Of a stretch of DNA of 64,000 nt, positions 8,141 to 17,124 are shown piece by piece. The notes under the pieces are model-generated. The model did not search any database. It was given only the letters and a program-made list of their open reading frames with translations, and was not told where the DNA came from. The position numbers and the translations under genes were made by a program. The first letter of the stretch is position 1, and every line of letters begins with the position of its first letter. Source of the stretch: Desulfosarcinaceae bacterium (GTDB taxonomy: Bacteria > Desulfobacterota > Desulfobacteria > Desulfobacterales > Desulfosarcinaceae); the NCBI GenBank assembly GCA_030066015.1, contig JASJCL010000039.1, positions 1 to 64,000 of the forward strand. The letters run 5' to 3'.

Positions 8141-9550
8141 ATGCCAGCAGTTCAAGCTCTGGACCTTTTCAGCCATGAGCGGATGGAAACCCAACTGGAG
8201 CTGTTTAGGGGGATATTCGACGGCCTTCCCACCGGCTGCCTGATTACCGATGCAAAGGGCATCATCCTTTACATCAACAAACCCTATGGCCGCTTCCTCG
8301 AGGTGGATCCCGAGGCCTGTGTCGGACGGCACTGCACGGCGATCGTCCCCAATACGCGTATGCATCTGGTGGCGGCGAGCGGCCGGGCAGAGATGTATAA
8401 GACACAGCGCATCAAAGGTCAGCTCCTCGTGGTGCACCGGATCCCGATCAAAAAAAGAGGCAGCGTATTGGCCGTGTTCGGCCTCGTCATGTTTAGCGAT
8501 GTGAAAGAGGTGGAGGGCCTGGCCAAGAAGCTCTCCATCCTTGAAACCAAGGTGAAACTCTATGAAAAGGAGCTCCTCGCCCTGCGCTCGACCCGCTACA
8601 CCCTGGACAGCATTGTCTCTAAAAGCCGTGTCATGGGAGAGCTCAAGAAGGTGGCCCGAAGAGCGGCGGCGAGCGCATTCCCGGTCCTCATCACGGGGCA
8701 GAGCGGCACGGGCAAGGAGCTCTTCGCCCAAGGCATCCACCAGGCCTCCGACCGCCGCGTCTATCCTTTCGTCAGAATCAATTGCGCCGCCATCCCCAGG
8801 GAGCTGCTGGAATCGGAGCTTTTCGGGTATGAGAAAGGCGCCTTCAGCGGGGCGCGACGGGGGGGCAAACCGGGTAAGTTCGAACTGGCCCACAAGGGCA
8901 CCATCTTTCTCGACGAGATCGGCGATCTACCCATGGAGATGCAGCCCAAACTTCTGCGGGTGTTGGAGGAGAAGGAGGTGGAGCGGTTGGGGGGACGCGT
9001 GCCCATTCGAACCAACTTCCGCCTCATTGCGGCCACCAATCAAGATCTAGGCGAGATGATCGCCAAAGGGCATTTTCGCCAGGATCTCTATTACCGGCTG
9101 AACGTCATCCGAATCGCCATTCCACCCCTGCGCGAGCGGCGGCCGGACATTCTGCCCATCGCACGGCATCTTCTGCGCCATGCTGCGGAGGAGAGCACCC
9201 TTGACGAGATCGGCCTTTCGGAAAGCGCGGGAAAAGCGCTGACCGCCTATACGTGGCCGGGCAATGTGCGGGAACTGGCCAATGCCCTCAATCGCGCCCT
9301 GGCCGCCATGGCGAGCGACAGCGACCAGATTGAGATCCACCACCTGCCCTTTCAGCTCACCCGCCGACCCCAAACCGCACCGGGCAGCCGCCCACCCGGA
9401 ATCCGCCAGATTCAGGCCACTGCCGAAAAGGAAGCGATTACCAGTGCCCTTGCCCAGGCGGGCAATAACAAGACCATCGCCGCACGTCTCCTGGGCATCC
9501 ACCGCACGCACCTATACAAGAAAATGAAACGACACGGAATTGCCCCCTGA
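8141..9550 (+). CDS. Sigma54-dependent transcriptional activator (PAS, AAA+, Fis-type HTH)
   Basis: A 469-residue enhancer-binding protein. A PAS sensor (about residues 20-125, FDGLPTGCLITDAKGIILYI) is followed by the AAA+ domain with Walker A GQSGTGKE (about residue 186), a GAFSGA loop (Ser in place of the more common Thr) and Walker B TIFLDEIGDLP. The C-terminal HTH is NNKTIAARLLGIHRTHLYKK. The open frame extends back to 7901, but the ATG at 8141 has GCGGAGG just upstream and follows the palindrome, so it is chosen. There is no receiver domain, so the signal is sensed directly through PAS. It is divergent from the TRAP gene, its probable target. Confidence 0.93.
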   Translation: MPAVQALDLFSHERMETQLELFRGIFDGLPTGCLITDAKGIILYINKPYGRFLEVDPEACVGRHCTAIVPNTRMHLVAASGRAEMYKTQRIKGQLLVVHRIPIKKRGSVLAVFGLVMFSDVKEVEGLAKKLSILETKVKLYEKELLALRSTRYTLDSIVSKSRVMGELKKVARRAAASAFPVLITGQSGTGKELFAQGIHQASDRRVYPFVRINCAAIPRELLESELFGYEKGAFSGARRGGKPGKFELAHKGTIFLDEIGDLPMEMQPKLLRVLEEKEVERLGGRVPIRTNFRLIAATNQDLGEMIAKGHFRQDLYYRLNVIRIAIPPLRERRPDILPIARHLLRHAAEESTLDEIGLSESAGKALTAYTWPGNVRELANALNRALAAMASDSDQIEIHHLPFQLTRRPQTAPGSRPPGIRQIQATAEKEAITSALAQAGNNKTIAARLLGIHRTHLYKKMKRHGIAP

Positions 9551-9565
9551 CGATGCGGCCGGCAA

Positions 9566-9583
9566 TGTCGCCGATTTGATACA
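9566..9583. promoter_or_regulatory. Half-site resembling the 8055-8092 palindrome
   Basis: TGTCGCCGATTTGATACA matches the right arm of the upstream palindrome (8074-8091) at 16 of 18 positions. There is no matching left arm. It sits in the 41-base gap between the convergent ends of the activator and CoA-transferase genes, 16 bases after the activator stop. Confidence 0.45.
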
Positions 9584-9591
9584 CTTGGCGC

Positions 9592-11166
9592 TCAGTCAGC
9601 GAGACCCATGACGGCGTCTGCAAAGATGCGGGCATCCATGGGACGGGGGGCTGTGGGGATGACGGGTGTGAAGCCCATCTGATCGAGAATGTGCCCTTGA
9701 ATGTCGACGCCCGGTGCAACCTCCTCCAACACCATGCCCTCTCGCCCCAGACGGAACACGCAGCGTTCGGTGATATATAGGACCGGTTGACGCCGCTCCA
9801 GGGCATATTGTCCACTGAAGGTGATATGTTCCACCGCTTCGACAAACTTCCGCACACGGCCCTCCTGTTCGATGCACAGTTGGCCGTTCGCGAGCCGTAC
9901 TTTCAGTCCACCGGCGGTGAAGGTCCCCAGGAACACCACCGCACGGGCATTTTGGCTGATATTGATGAAACCACCGGCACCGGTCAACTTGGGCCCGAAC
10001 TTGCTCACGTTGAGATTTCCGCGGGCGTCCGCCTGGGCCAGTCCCAAAAAGGCCAGATCCAGGCCGCCACCGTCATAGAAATCGAACTGGGAAGGCTGAT
10101 CGATGAGCACCTCGGTGTTGGTAGCGGCGCCGAAACTGAGGCCGCCGGCCGGAATCCCGCCGATGACGCCGGGCTCGGTGGTCAGCGTCATATGGCCGCC
10201 GATGCCCTCCTCATTGGCCACCAGAGCGACCCCTTCGGGCATGCCGATCCCAAGGTTGACCACACTGTCCGGTTGCAGTTCGAAGGCCGCCCGTCGGGCG
10301 ATTATCTTGCGGGGCCCCATCTCCATGGCGGGCAGGCTTTCCAGCGGCACCCGCACCTCCCCGCTGAAACCCGGGTTGTAAACCTCGCCGAAGGTCTGCC
10401 AATGATGGGCCGGCTCGGCCACCACCACGGCGTCCACGAGGATGCCGGGAATCTTGATCAACCGCGGGTTGAGGCTGTGACGCTCGGCGATGCGCTCCAC
10501 CTGTGCGATCACACGTCCGCCGGAGTTTTTGGCGGCCATGGCCATGGCTTGAACCTCAAGGGTCAGCGCCTCACGCTCCATGGTGACATTGCCGAAGCTG
10601 TCCGCCGTCGTCCCCCGGACCAGGGCCACGTCGATGGGAAAGGTCTTATATGCCAGATAGGATTTTCCGTCGAACTCGATGCGCTCTACCAACTCTTCGG
10701 TGGTGCAGGTGTTGATCTTGCCGCCGCCATGCTTGGGGTCGACGAAGGTTTCCAGGCCCACCGTCGTGATGGTGCGCGGCTTACCGGCGGCGATGTCGCG
10801 ATACAGATGGGCAATGACGCCCTGGGGCAAATTGTAGGCCTCGATCTTGTTGTCCAGGGCCAATTGCTGAATGGCCGGCACAAGTCCCCAGTGGCCGCCA
10901 ACGACGCTGCGAATCAAACCATCGTGGCCGAGATGGTTCAATCCACGCCCTTGGCCGTCGCCCTGGCCAGCGGCATAGACCAAACGCAATGCTGTGGGTC
11001 CCCCTTCCGCGAGATAACGCTCCTCCAGAGCGATGGCCAACGCCTCGGGAAAACCGGTCCCCACAAACCCGCCGGTGGCGATGGTATCGCCATCCTGAAT
11101 TAATTTGACGGCTTCAGGGGCCGACATCAGCTTGGTCTCTTTCCCGGCAACTCTGCTTGCCTGCAT
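9592..11166 (-). CDS. Acyl-CoA:acetate/3-keto-acid CoA-transferase (propionate CoA-transferase-like)
   Basis: A 524-residue family I CoA-transferase with alpha and beta halves fused, the length typical of Pct/YdiF enzymes. The N half has [20 protein letters not shown]; the C half has the catalytic-Glu motif [13 protein letters not shown]. It exchanges CoA between acyl-CoA and a free acid such as propionate or acetate, activating substrate without ATP. The ATG at 11166 is preceded by GGGAGGG; an in-frame extension to 11259 would overlap the sigma54 promoter and is unlikely. Its context (mutase, epimerase, dead prpE, satP) suggests it is the working propionate-activating enzyme. Substrate preference is inferred. 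Confidence 0.9.
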   Translation of the reverse strand: MQASRVAGKETKLMSAPEAVKLIQDGDTIATGGFVGTGFPEALAIALEERYLAEGGPTALRLVYAAGQGDGQGRGLNHLGHDGLIRSVVGGHWGLVPAIQQLALDNKIEAYNLPQGVIAHLYRDIAAGKPRTITTVGLETFVDPKHGGGKINTCTTEELVERIEFDGKSYLAYKTFPIDVALVRGTTADSFGNVTMEREALTLEVQAMAMAAKNSGGRVIAQVERIAERHSLNPRLIKIPGILVDAVVVAEPAHHWQTFGEVYNPGFSGEVRVPLESLPAMEMGPRKIIARRAAFELQPDSVVNLGIGMPEGVALVANEEGIGGHMTLTTEPGVIGGIPAGGLSFGAATNTEVLIDQPSQFDFYDGGGLDLAFLGLAQADARGNLNVSKFGPKLTGAGGFINISQNARAVVFLGTFTAGGLKVRLANGQLCIEQEGRVRKFVEAVEHITFSGQYALERRQPVLYITERCVFRLGREGMVLEEVAPGVDIQGHILDQMGFTPVIPTAPRPMDARIFADAVMGLAD

Positions 11167-11254
11167 GGCCCTCCCTTTCCAGCGCTCACACGCCTGTCGA
11201 TGATTTGCAAACCGGTCCCCCATGGAAAAGCGGGGAATGGACAGCGCATAATTT

Positions 11255-11270
11255 AGCAATTTCGATGCCG
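11255..11270 (-). promoter_or_regulatory. Candidate sigma54 promoter of the CoA-transferase gene
   Basis: The minus strand reads CGGCATCGAAATTGCT: GGCA at -24 and TTGCT at -12 with exact GG-N10-GC spacing; only the first T of the consensus is missing. Predicted start is near 11243, about 77 bases before the ATG. A weaker GG-N10-GC match at 11204-11222 is ignored. Confidence 0.6.
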
Positions 11271-11311
11271 CTGATCCCTCCTCTCCGGTTCCTCGGGAAC
11301 AGCGTATAGAA

Positions 11312-11346
11312 AAGCCGCCCTGACCGTCGAGCGGTCAGGACGGCTT
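11312..11346 (-). terminator. Rho-independent terminator of the epimerase transcript
   Basis: 15-bp stem (11312-11326 with 11332-11346, one G-T mismatch), loop TCGAG. On the minus strand the stem is followed by TTTTCT. It lies 34 bases after the epimerase stop and upstream of the CoA-transferase promoter, so it separates the two units. Confidence 0.8.
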
Positions 11347-11379
11347 ACCCAATGGGCCGATAGTAGCATTCAGGCCAAC

Positions 11380-11781
11380 TTAACGTTCACACAGCTCCAC
11401 GAGAACACCGCCCGTGGCTTTGGGATGCAGGAAGGCGATCTTGGCGCCGCCGGCCCCGTGACGCGGTGACTCGTCGATCAGCCGAACGCCCTTCTCCTTG
11501 AGCTCGGCCAGAGCAGCCTCGATGTCGGCCACCCGGAAGGCCACATGCTGGATCCCCTGCCCCCGCTTTTCGATATACTTTGCGACCGGCCCGTCAGGTG
11601 AGGTGGATTCGAGCAATTCCACCTCGCTCTCACCGACTGGAAAAAATGCAGTGGTCACCTTCTGGGCCTCGACCGTTTCAGTACCCTCGAAACCGAGTCC
11701 AAGCACGTCGGACCAAAAATTCTTACCATCATCGATACTGTTGACGGCGATACCGAGATGATCGATTTTGAGAATCTCCAT
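11380..11781 (-). CDS. mce: Methylmalonyl-CoA epimerase
   Basis: A 133-residue vicinal-oxygen-chelate (glyoxalase fold) protein of the exact length of bacterial methylmalonyl-CoA epimerases. It interconverts the R and S forms so that transcarboxylase product can enter the mutase. Two beta-alpha-beta units are visible; likely metal ligands are His in IDHLGIAV, Glu in ELLE, His in IQHVAF and the terminal Glu in GVLVEL. GAGGAGG precedes the ATG. It lies 20 bases after the aminotransferase gene and ends at a clear terminator. Confidence 0.93.
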   Translation of the reverse strand: MEILKIDHLGIAVNSIDDGKNFWSDVLGLGFEGTETVEAQKVTTAFFPVGESEVELLESTSPDGPVAKYIEKRGQGIQHVAFRVADIEAALAELKEKGVRLIDESPRHGAGGAKIAFLHPKATGGVLVELCER

Positions 11782-11801
11782 CCTAACCTCCTCTGATGAC
11801 G

Positions 11802-12983
11802 TTATTTGAATTTATCCATAACCCGTTTAAAGCCCGCGAGGGCATTGACAATGACGGTATCCTCCACGCAGAAGGCGATCCGGAAATGGCCGGGTCCGGC
11901 AAATCCGCTGCCGGGCACCACCAGGATCAGCTCCTCCTGGAGAGCGCGAACAAAGGCCACATCATCGGCGATGGGTGTCCGGGGAAAGAGGTAGAAGGCA
12001 CCGGCCGGTGTTTCGAATTCATAACCAGCCGCTGCGAGGCCATCACAGAGCAGGTCGCGTTTGTGTTTGTAGGCCCCGATATCCACACTCTGCCCCTGAA
12101 GACAACTGACCACGCGCTGCATGAGGGCTGGCGCATTGACGAATCCCAGGATGCGGTTGGCCAGGGTCATGCCCGCCAGCAGATCGCGGTGATGGGTTGC
12201 CTGGGGATTGACGGCCGCAAAGCCGATCCGCTCTCCGGGGATAGAGAGATCTTTGCTATATGAGGTGGCCAGGATACTGTCCTGATAAGCGGTGAATACG
12301 CTGGGCACCTCCACGCCCCCAAAAACGATCTTACGATAGGGCTCATCGCTGAGCAGGTAGATCGTCCGATCCAATTCCGCACTCTTGCGCTGCAGCAGCT
12401 CTCCCAGCGCATCCAGGGCCTCGCGCGAATATATACGCCCGGTGGGATTGTTGGGTGAGTTGATGAGCACCGCCTTGGTTTTGGCACCGATGGCGACCGC
12501 CAGGGCGTCCAGGTCCAGGTCGAAGTTGGAACGCGTGGGCACCATTTTCAGGCGGCCGCCGTGGTTGTCCACGTAAAAATTGTACTCCACGAAGCAAGGG
12601 GTCGGCACGATCACCTCGTCACCGGGATCGATGAGGGTTTTGAGGATCACGTTGAGGGCCCCGGCGGCGCCGCAGGTCATGAGGACATCTGCTTCGGATA
12701 CGGCGACACCCTGCTCCTCAGACAGGTAAGTGGCAATAGACCGGCAGACCTGGGGATAACCGGCCTGGGGCATGTAGCAATGACCATCTGGACCGCAGGT
12801 GACCACTACCTCCTGCAGGGTCTGGTTAAAACTCTCCGGCGGCGGTAAATTGGGGTTCCCGAGACTGAAGTCGAAGACCTTGTCGGCGCCGTGTTGGGCC
12901 TTGAGCCGGGCGCCCTCCTCAAACATCTTCCGAATCCAGGAAGATTTTTCCATAAATGCGTTGATCTTGGTGGCAATGGTCAT
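11802..12983 (-). CDS. Class I/II pyridoxal-phosphate aminotransferase
   Basis: A 393-residue fold-type I aminotransferase of the aspartate/alanine group. Motifs are [11 protein letters not shown] near the N terminus, [26 protein letters not shown] and the PLP-lysine motif [21 protein letters not shown] lies about 8 bases before the ATG at 12983, favouring it over codons at 12992 and 13022. It is probably co-transcribed with the epimerase. Amino donor and acceptor cannot be told from the sequence; alanine or aspartate transamination of the pyruvate or oxaloacetate pool would fit the context. Confidence 0.9.
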   Translation of the reverse strand: MTIATKINAFMEKSSWIRKMFEEGARLKAQHGADKVFDFSLGNPNLPPPESFNQTLQEVVVTCGPDGHCYMPQAGYPQVCRSIATYLSEEQGVAVSEADVLMTCGAAGALNVILKTLIDPGDEVIVPTPCFVEYNFYVDNHGGRLKMVPTRSNFDLDLDALAVAIGAKTKAVLINSPNNPTGRIYSREALDALGELLQRKSAELDRTIYLLSDEPYRKIVFGGVEVPSVFTAYQDSILATSYSKDLSIPGERIGFAAVNPQATHHRDLLAGMTLANRILGFVNAPALMQRVVSCLQGQSVDIGAYKHKRDLLCDGLAAAGYEFETPAGAFYLFPRTPIADDVAFVRALQEELILVVPGSGFAGPGHFRIAFCVEDTVIVNALAGFKRVMDKFK

Positions 12984-13190
12984 GGGGCGCATCTCCTCTG
13001 CGGAATTGGGGAGCTGGTTCACCAGTGGCGCTTGCGGTCAGAACAACTGCCCCCTGCATAGGCCCAAACCCGCCAAAGATCAAGCGTCCATTCGCGACAC
13101 CACCCTCACCGAGGGCCGTCGCAGGCGCAAGGAAACAGGCGTACGCCGTCCCATGCGATCGAAGGCTGCCCCAGCGAAACGACAAAAAAA

Positions 13191-13223
13191 GGTGGCCGGA
13201 TGGGCACAGGTCATCCGGCCACC
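13191..13223 (-). terminator. Rho-independent terminator behind the prpE remnant
   Basis: Perfect 12-bp stem GGTGGCCGGATG / CATCCGGCCACC with a 9-base loop; on the minus strand a run of seven T follows. It lies 50 bases after the pseudogene's old stop codon and is intact although the gene is not. Confidence 0.85.
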
Positions 13224-13272
13224 ATAAGGGTTTCGTCAACGGCCAAGGTCAACAATGGCCGCTATTGGGGAT

Positions 13273-13830
13273 TTAGGTTCTGGCCCTTCCGAAGCCGATG
13301 GTGTTGAGCACCTCGGCCATCTTTCCCAGAATCGCCGGATCGTCGATGGTGGCCGGCGTCTTCCAAGGCGTGTTGTCGGCCATCTTCTGGATGGTGCCCC
13401 GGAGAATCTTCCCCGAGCGTGTTTCGGGCAGACGCTTGACCACCTGCTAGTCCCATCCCAGTACGGCCTTGGTGGGCGAGCCGTACTTGACCGCATGGCG
13501 TGCAGCCCCATGCAATTGGCCGCAATGGCCCAGCCAGTCTCGGTCTGCCACCAATGGTCGATGACCGGTACCTTTAGATGGGTCTCTGACCACCGGACTG
13601 TCGTAGATCAGGGCGACATTGTCACCGCGCCCTTCGGCCACATGCAGGTCGAGAGCGTTGTAGCAGGTGTTGGGGGTTCCGACAGCGAACCAGCGGTAAA
13701 ACGGCTTGTTGCTGTCGTCCAGCACCTTGTCCCTTTTGCGGTACCAGTAGCACTGCTCAGCGGCTTCGGCCCAAAACGCTTCTGGATCCTTAAGGGAGCG
13801 CACGTAGGCGCTTTCATATGCGGTTGTCAT
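13273..13830 (-). pseudogene. Decayed propionyl-CoA/acetyl-CoA synthetase (prpE-like)
   Basis: Remnants of an AMP-forming acyl-CoA synthetase normally about 630 residues long, compressed into about 560 bases. The N-terminal piece (from ATG 13830) has AFWAEAAEQCYWYRKRDKVL and FYRWFAVGTPNTCYNALDLH. It then jumps to a core fragment, readable only in a shifted frame, VIDHWWQTETGWAIAANCMG (about 13505-13580). After a stop at 13447-13449 come the C-terminal VKRLPETRSGKILRGTIQK and DDPAILGKMAEV, ending at a TAA at 13273-13275. Large internal deletions plus frameshifts rule out an active ligase. The ligase route of propionate activation has been lost here while the CoA-transferase remains. Confidence 0.88.
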
Positions 13831-13922
13831 TTCCGCTCTTCTGACAGGGGTCTTTAAACCAGATCAACGCCGTCTGAAATCGAGGCGTTGCCATTGCGGA
13901 TATCTTAGCGGCGCGGCTCAGA

Positions 13923-13948
13923 GAGGAGGCCCAGGGACTGGCCTCCTC
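13923..13948. other. 9-bp hairpin downstream of satP
   Basis: GAGGAGGCC (13923-13931) and GGCCTCCTC (13940-13948) with an 8-base loop, about 105 bases after the satP stop. It may end the satP transcript, but no U-run follows. Confidence 0.4.
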
Positions 13949-14052
13949 CAGCGGATGGTCCTTGGGGGTGGCGGATGTCGGATCAACTTGCCGCCGTCCA
14001 GGGGGGCTGTCGCAGCAGGACAGGCCGCTGAACGGCGGCAGCATGCAAGCGG

Positions 14053-14664
14053 TCAGGAGACAGCGCGGGCGGGCCTCAGGTCGATCTCTCTCGGTTTGGG
14101 CTCAATCCAGGGTTTACCAACCGGGAGGACGTCGTGGCCGAACACCTGGAGATAGATGACATGGGCCATCATATACCAGGCCGAGGCGGCGCAGAGCATC
14201 AATTCGTAGGCGGCCACCTTGGTCAGCCAGGGATAACCGAAGTGGGCCAAATCCAGTAGGATGAAACCGATCAGCAGCAGGGTGAAGGTCAGGCCCATGG
14301 CGCCGTGGATGCGCATGGCCGGAATCCACAGGATGAAGGTGTACAGGGTCCAGACCACCAGGAACCAGCCCACATCGGTCCCGCTGGAGGTGTAGATGCC
14401 GAAATGGTTCAGCAGGAAAATCACGCCCAATGAGATCCAAAACGCCCCATAGGAGACAAAGGCGCTAAAACCAAAGTTATTGTTGCACTTGAACTCCTGG
14501 AACCCGGCGATCATCTGTGCCCCGCCGCCGAAGACCAATGCCAGGGCAACAATGGGCCCGAGGCCACACCAGCCTGCGTTGTGGAACTGCAGAATCATCG
14601 TGGTGAGACCGAAAGCCGCGAGACCCACTACCGCCGGATTGCCGAGCTGCTGCTGATTTGCCAT
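14053..14664 (-). CDS. satP: Acetate/succinate transporter, GPR1/FUN34/YaaH (SatP) family
   Basis: A 203-residue six-helix inner-membrane carrier of the AceTr family. The N-terminal signature NPAVVGLAAFGLTT matches the family NPAPLGL motif; the following segments (GPIVALALVFGGGAQMIAGF, GAFWISLGVIFL and so on) are its helices. It imports acetate or succinate, probably with protons. The ATG at 14664 has GGAGGG upstream; an in-frame codon at 14703 lacks a site. A near-perfect sigma54 promoter lies about 310 bases upstream, next to the sigma54 response regulator, which is probably its activator. Confidence 0.92.
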   Translation of the reverse strand: MANQQQLGNPAVVGLAAFGLTTMILQFHNAGWCGLGPIVALALVFGGGAQMIAGFQEFKCNNNFGFSAFVSYGAFWISLGVIFLLNHFGIYTSSGTDVGWFLVVWTLYTFILWIPAMRIHGAMGLTFTLLLIGFILLDLAHFGYPWLTKVAAYELMLCAASAWYMMAHVIYLQVFGHDVLPVGKPWIEPKPREIDLRPARAVS

Positions 14665-14973
14665 TACACCCTCCTTGATGCGTTCGGCCCTTAAAGGGGT
14701 CATCCCTTAAGGGGTTCATCTGCTGATCCGAATGATCAGCCTGCCGAGTGATGCCTTTGCGCCGCCTGTCGACGTCAAAGCACCCTCTTTGCGGTGCATT
14801 GGTGTGCGTACCGCCCATCATGGGGCCGGCGCCGCCGCCATCGACCAAATGTGGCTCCAAGGCGGCATCGACCGTGGCCGTGATCACGGTAGGGGGAGGG
14901 AGAAGGGAGCGTTTTGCGGAGAAACTCTCCCTTCCCTTCATCCCATCGAGGCGGGCCATTGGCCAACGTCATC
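14665..14973. other. Long leader region of satP
   Basis: About 300 bases between the predicted sigma54 start (near 14962) and the satP ATG. No convincing gene was found. Apparent frames here are low-complexity Arg/Pro/Gly-rich translations without ribosome sites. A regulatory leader is possible, but no known riboswitch was recognised. Confidence 0.3.
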
Positions 14974-14989
14974 AGCAACGCCCATGCCA
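14974..14989 (-). promoter_or_regulatory. Sigma54 promoter upstream of satP
   Basis: The minus strand reads TGGCATGGGCGTTGCT, matching TGGCAYR-N4-TTGCW completely with correct GG-N10-GC spacing. It reads toward satP and lies about 185 bases beyond the end of the sigma54 response-regulator gene. Confidence 0.75.
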
Positions 14990-15144
14990 GGCCAAGCAGG
15001 ACATGGCATAAAAACAATTATAACAATGTATTAGAGGCTATTTTGGCGATAATTAATGGGAACTGCATTCAGCAGGCTTTGGGGCATTATTGTCTCAGAG
15101 CCTGAGGAAAACAGATATAACTATCTATATTTGTTGATTTTGTT

Positions 15145-15170
15145 GAATTGGGTCGAATAGTTCTCAATTC
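15145..15170. promoter_or_regulatory. Possible enhancer site for the satP promoter
   Basis: Arms GAATTG and CAATTC lie 14 bases apart, flanked by a partly repeated AATTGGGTCGAATAG / AATTCGGGTCTAATC. The site is about 155 bases upstream of the -24 element, the same distance as at the TRAP promoter. Symmetry is weak. Confidence 0.3.
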
Positions 15171-15174
15171 GGGT

Positions 15175-17124
15175 CTAATCGATCCCGTGCGCTTTGATTT
15201 TCCGAAATAGGGTGCGGCGGTCCACTCCCAGGCGGCGGGCGACCCGGGAGCGGTGCCAATGGTGGGCGGCGAGCATTCGCTCTATGTAGCGTTTCTCAAA
15301 CGCACGCATCACGTCGGCGAGACGCGGTGAGGCGCTCTGGGCATCGGGCCAGTCGGCCGCCAGGGCTTGCGTCAAAGGGCCGCCTTCGAGACCGTGTCCG
15401 GTCGGCTGGGTGCTTTCGCGTGGGGGGGGGACACTGACGGGGATCGGCAGCTCTTTCAGGGTGACATACCGGTGGACGGCGTTCTGAAGTTCCCGAACAT
15501 TGCCCGGCCAGTCATGGCGCATCATGGACTGGATGACGGTATCGGGGAGGGTGGCGGGGGCACCATCCTCCGTGAAGAGCGCCAGGAAATGGTGGGCCAG
15601 CAGCGGAATGTCGGCGCGGCGCTCTCGCAGGGGCGGCAGGTGAACGGGGATGATGTGGATGCGGTAGTAAAAATCGCGCCGAAAGAGGCCCTGGTGCATC
15701 TGGGCCGCCAGGTCGCGGTGGGTGGCGGCGATGATGCGCAGATCGGGTGTGATGACGGCGTGGCTGCCGATGGGGGAGTAACCACCGCCGTCGATGGCCC
15801 GCAGCAACTTGACCTGCATGGAGAGCGGCAGCTCCCCGATCTCGTCCAGAAAGAGGGTGCCCTGGTGGGCGGCATCGAGGAAACCGGGCTTGTCCATCTG
15901 GGCGCCGGTGAAAGCCCCCTTGCGGTAACCAAAAAACTCGCTCTCCAATAGATTCTCGGGAATCGCACCGCAGTTCACGGTGACAAAACGCTGCCCCCCG
16001 CGCCGGCTGAGGTCGTGGATGGTGCGGGCAACCAACTCTTTACCGGTGCCCGATTCCCCGTAGACGATGACGTTGGCGGATGATTCGGCCGCTTTGAGGA
16101 TGTTGGTATACACCGTCTGCATGGCCGCGCTCTTGCCAACGATTTCGCCGAAGCGCAGCCGTCCTTTGAGAGAGGAGCGCAGGCGGTCGGTCTGGGCTCT
16201 GAGTTCGGCTTCGCTGCGCTTGAGGCTCTCTTCGGTCTGTTTTCGGTCGGTAATATCCATCACAATTATCTGCGCGCGAACCGCCCTGCCCGCCGCCGCG
16301 CCCATCGGGGTATGGATGGCATAGAACCAGCGTTCCGGGCTGACCGCATCCGTCGGACGACAAAACTCGTAGCGCTGCGTCTGCCCCCCGAAGACCGCCA
16401 TGTTGGGGCACCAGGTGCAGGGCCCGCTGCCCTGGTAGATCGCGGCGTAGCACGCCTCGCCGGTGGCATCGCGGCCGATGGTCTCCGCCAGGCGCCGATT
16501 CATGAACTCGATGCGGTAATCGGCATCCACCGTGTAAATGAAGCCCTCGAAAAGGGCGATCACCTCCCGCAGGCGCCCCTCGCTGTGCCGCAGCGCCTCC
16601 GCCATCTGGTGGCCTTTGGTAATCTCCGCTTGAAGCCGCTGGTTGGTTTCCTCGAGCTGGCCCGTGCGTTCCCGCAGTGCCTTGGTGCGCTCGGTGACGG
16701 CCGCCTCAAGCCCCTCACGGTAGCGGCGGTTTTCATGAACCAGATTGCGTTGATCCAATCCCCGTCTGACGGCGTTTTCCAGAACGGCCATGTCAATAAT
16801 GGGCTTGGCGATGAAGTCGAACGCACCCAGTCGCAAGGCGGCGACGGCATCCTGCATGCCGCCGGCACCCGTAACGACGATGACGGGGACATCGGGGTCG
16901 CGCTGAGCGAGCTCCGATAGCACCTCCAAACCGTCCATGCCGGGCATGCGCAGGTCCAGCAGCACCAGATCAGGTGGGTGGGCTGCAAAGCGCTCCAGTC
17001 CCGAAGGACCGTCCACCGCCTCGGAGACCGTATAGCCGCTGTCTTCCAAATAGACGGAGATGCTTTCGCGCATGATGGCTTCGTCGTCGATGATGAGGAC
17101 GGCCCAGCGATGTGCTGTTTTCAT
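15175..17124 (-). CDS. Sigma54-dependent response regulator (receiver, PAS, AAA+, Fis-type HTH)
   Basis: A 649-residue NtrC-type regulator with an added PAS. The receiver domain (1-125) has DD13-14, the phosphoacceptor D57 in [10 protein letters not shown] and the conserved Lys in FIAKP. A coiled linker leads to a PAS with a CysxxCys-like stretch ([16 protein letters not shown]), then AAA+ with Walker A GESGTGKE (about residue 355), GAFTGA (about 403) and [11 protein letters not shown]. The C-terminal HTH is [19 protein letters not shown]. Its start overlaps the kinase stop by 4 bases (ATGA), so the pair is translationally coupled. satP with its sigma54 promoter lies immediately downstream and is the obvious target. 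The Cys pair in PAS hints at redox or metal sensing, but that is speculation. Confidence 0.94.
   Translation of the reverse strand: MKTAHRWAVLIIDDEAIMRESISVYLEDSGYTVSEAVDGPSGLERFAAHPPDLVLLDLRMPGMDGLEVLSELAQRDPDVPVIVVTGAGGMQDAVAALRLGAFDFIAKPIIDMAVLENAVRRGLDQRNLVHENRRYREGLEAAVTERTKALRERTGQLEETNQRLQAEITKGHQMAEALRHSEGRLREVIALFEGFIYTVDADYRIEFMNRRLAETIGRDATGEACYAAIYQGSGPCTWCPNMAVFGGQTQRYEFCRPTDAVSPERWFYAIHTPMGAAAGRAVRAQIIVMDITDRKQTEESLKRSEAELRAQTDRLRSSLKGRLRFGEIVGKSAAMQTVYTNILKAAESSANVIVYGESGTGKELVARTIHDLSRRGGQRFVTVNCGAIPENLLESEFFGYRKGAFTGAQMDKPGFLDAAHQGTLFLDEIGELPLSMQVKLLRAIDGGGYSPIGSHAVITPDLRIIAATHRDLAAQMHQGLFRRDFYYRIHIIPVHLPPLRERRADIPLLAHHFLALFTEDGAPATLPDTVIQSMMRHDWPGNVRELQNAVHRYVTLKELPIPVSVPPPRESTQPTGHGLEGGPLTQALAADWPDAQSASPRLADVMRAFEKRYIERMLAAHHWHRSRVARRLGVDRRTLFRKIKAHGID

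Noticed and set aside
11204-11222. Another GG-N10-GC sigma54-like match before the CoA-transferase
   Set aside because: The -24 element is a G-run without TGGC; the site at 11255-11270 is much better.
13236-13525. Two overlapping short minus-strand ORFs
   Set aside because: They are frame fragments of the decayed prpE gene, not separate genes.
14775-15017. 80-codon minus-strand ORF with a hydrophobic start (MFLCHVLLGLAWALL)
   Set aside because: No ribosome site, begins upstream of the sigma54 start site, and the tail is Arg/Gly low-complexity.
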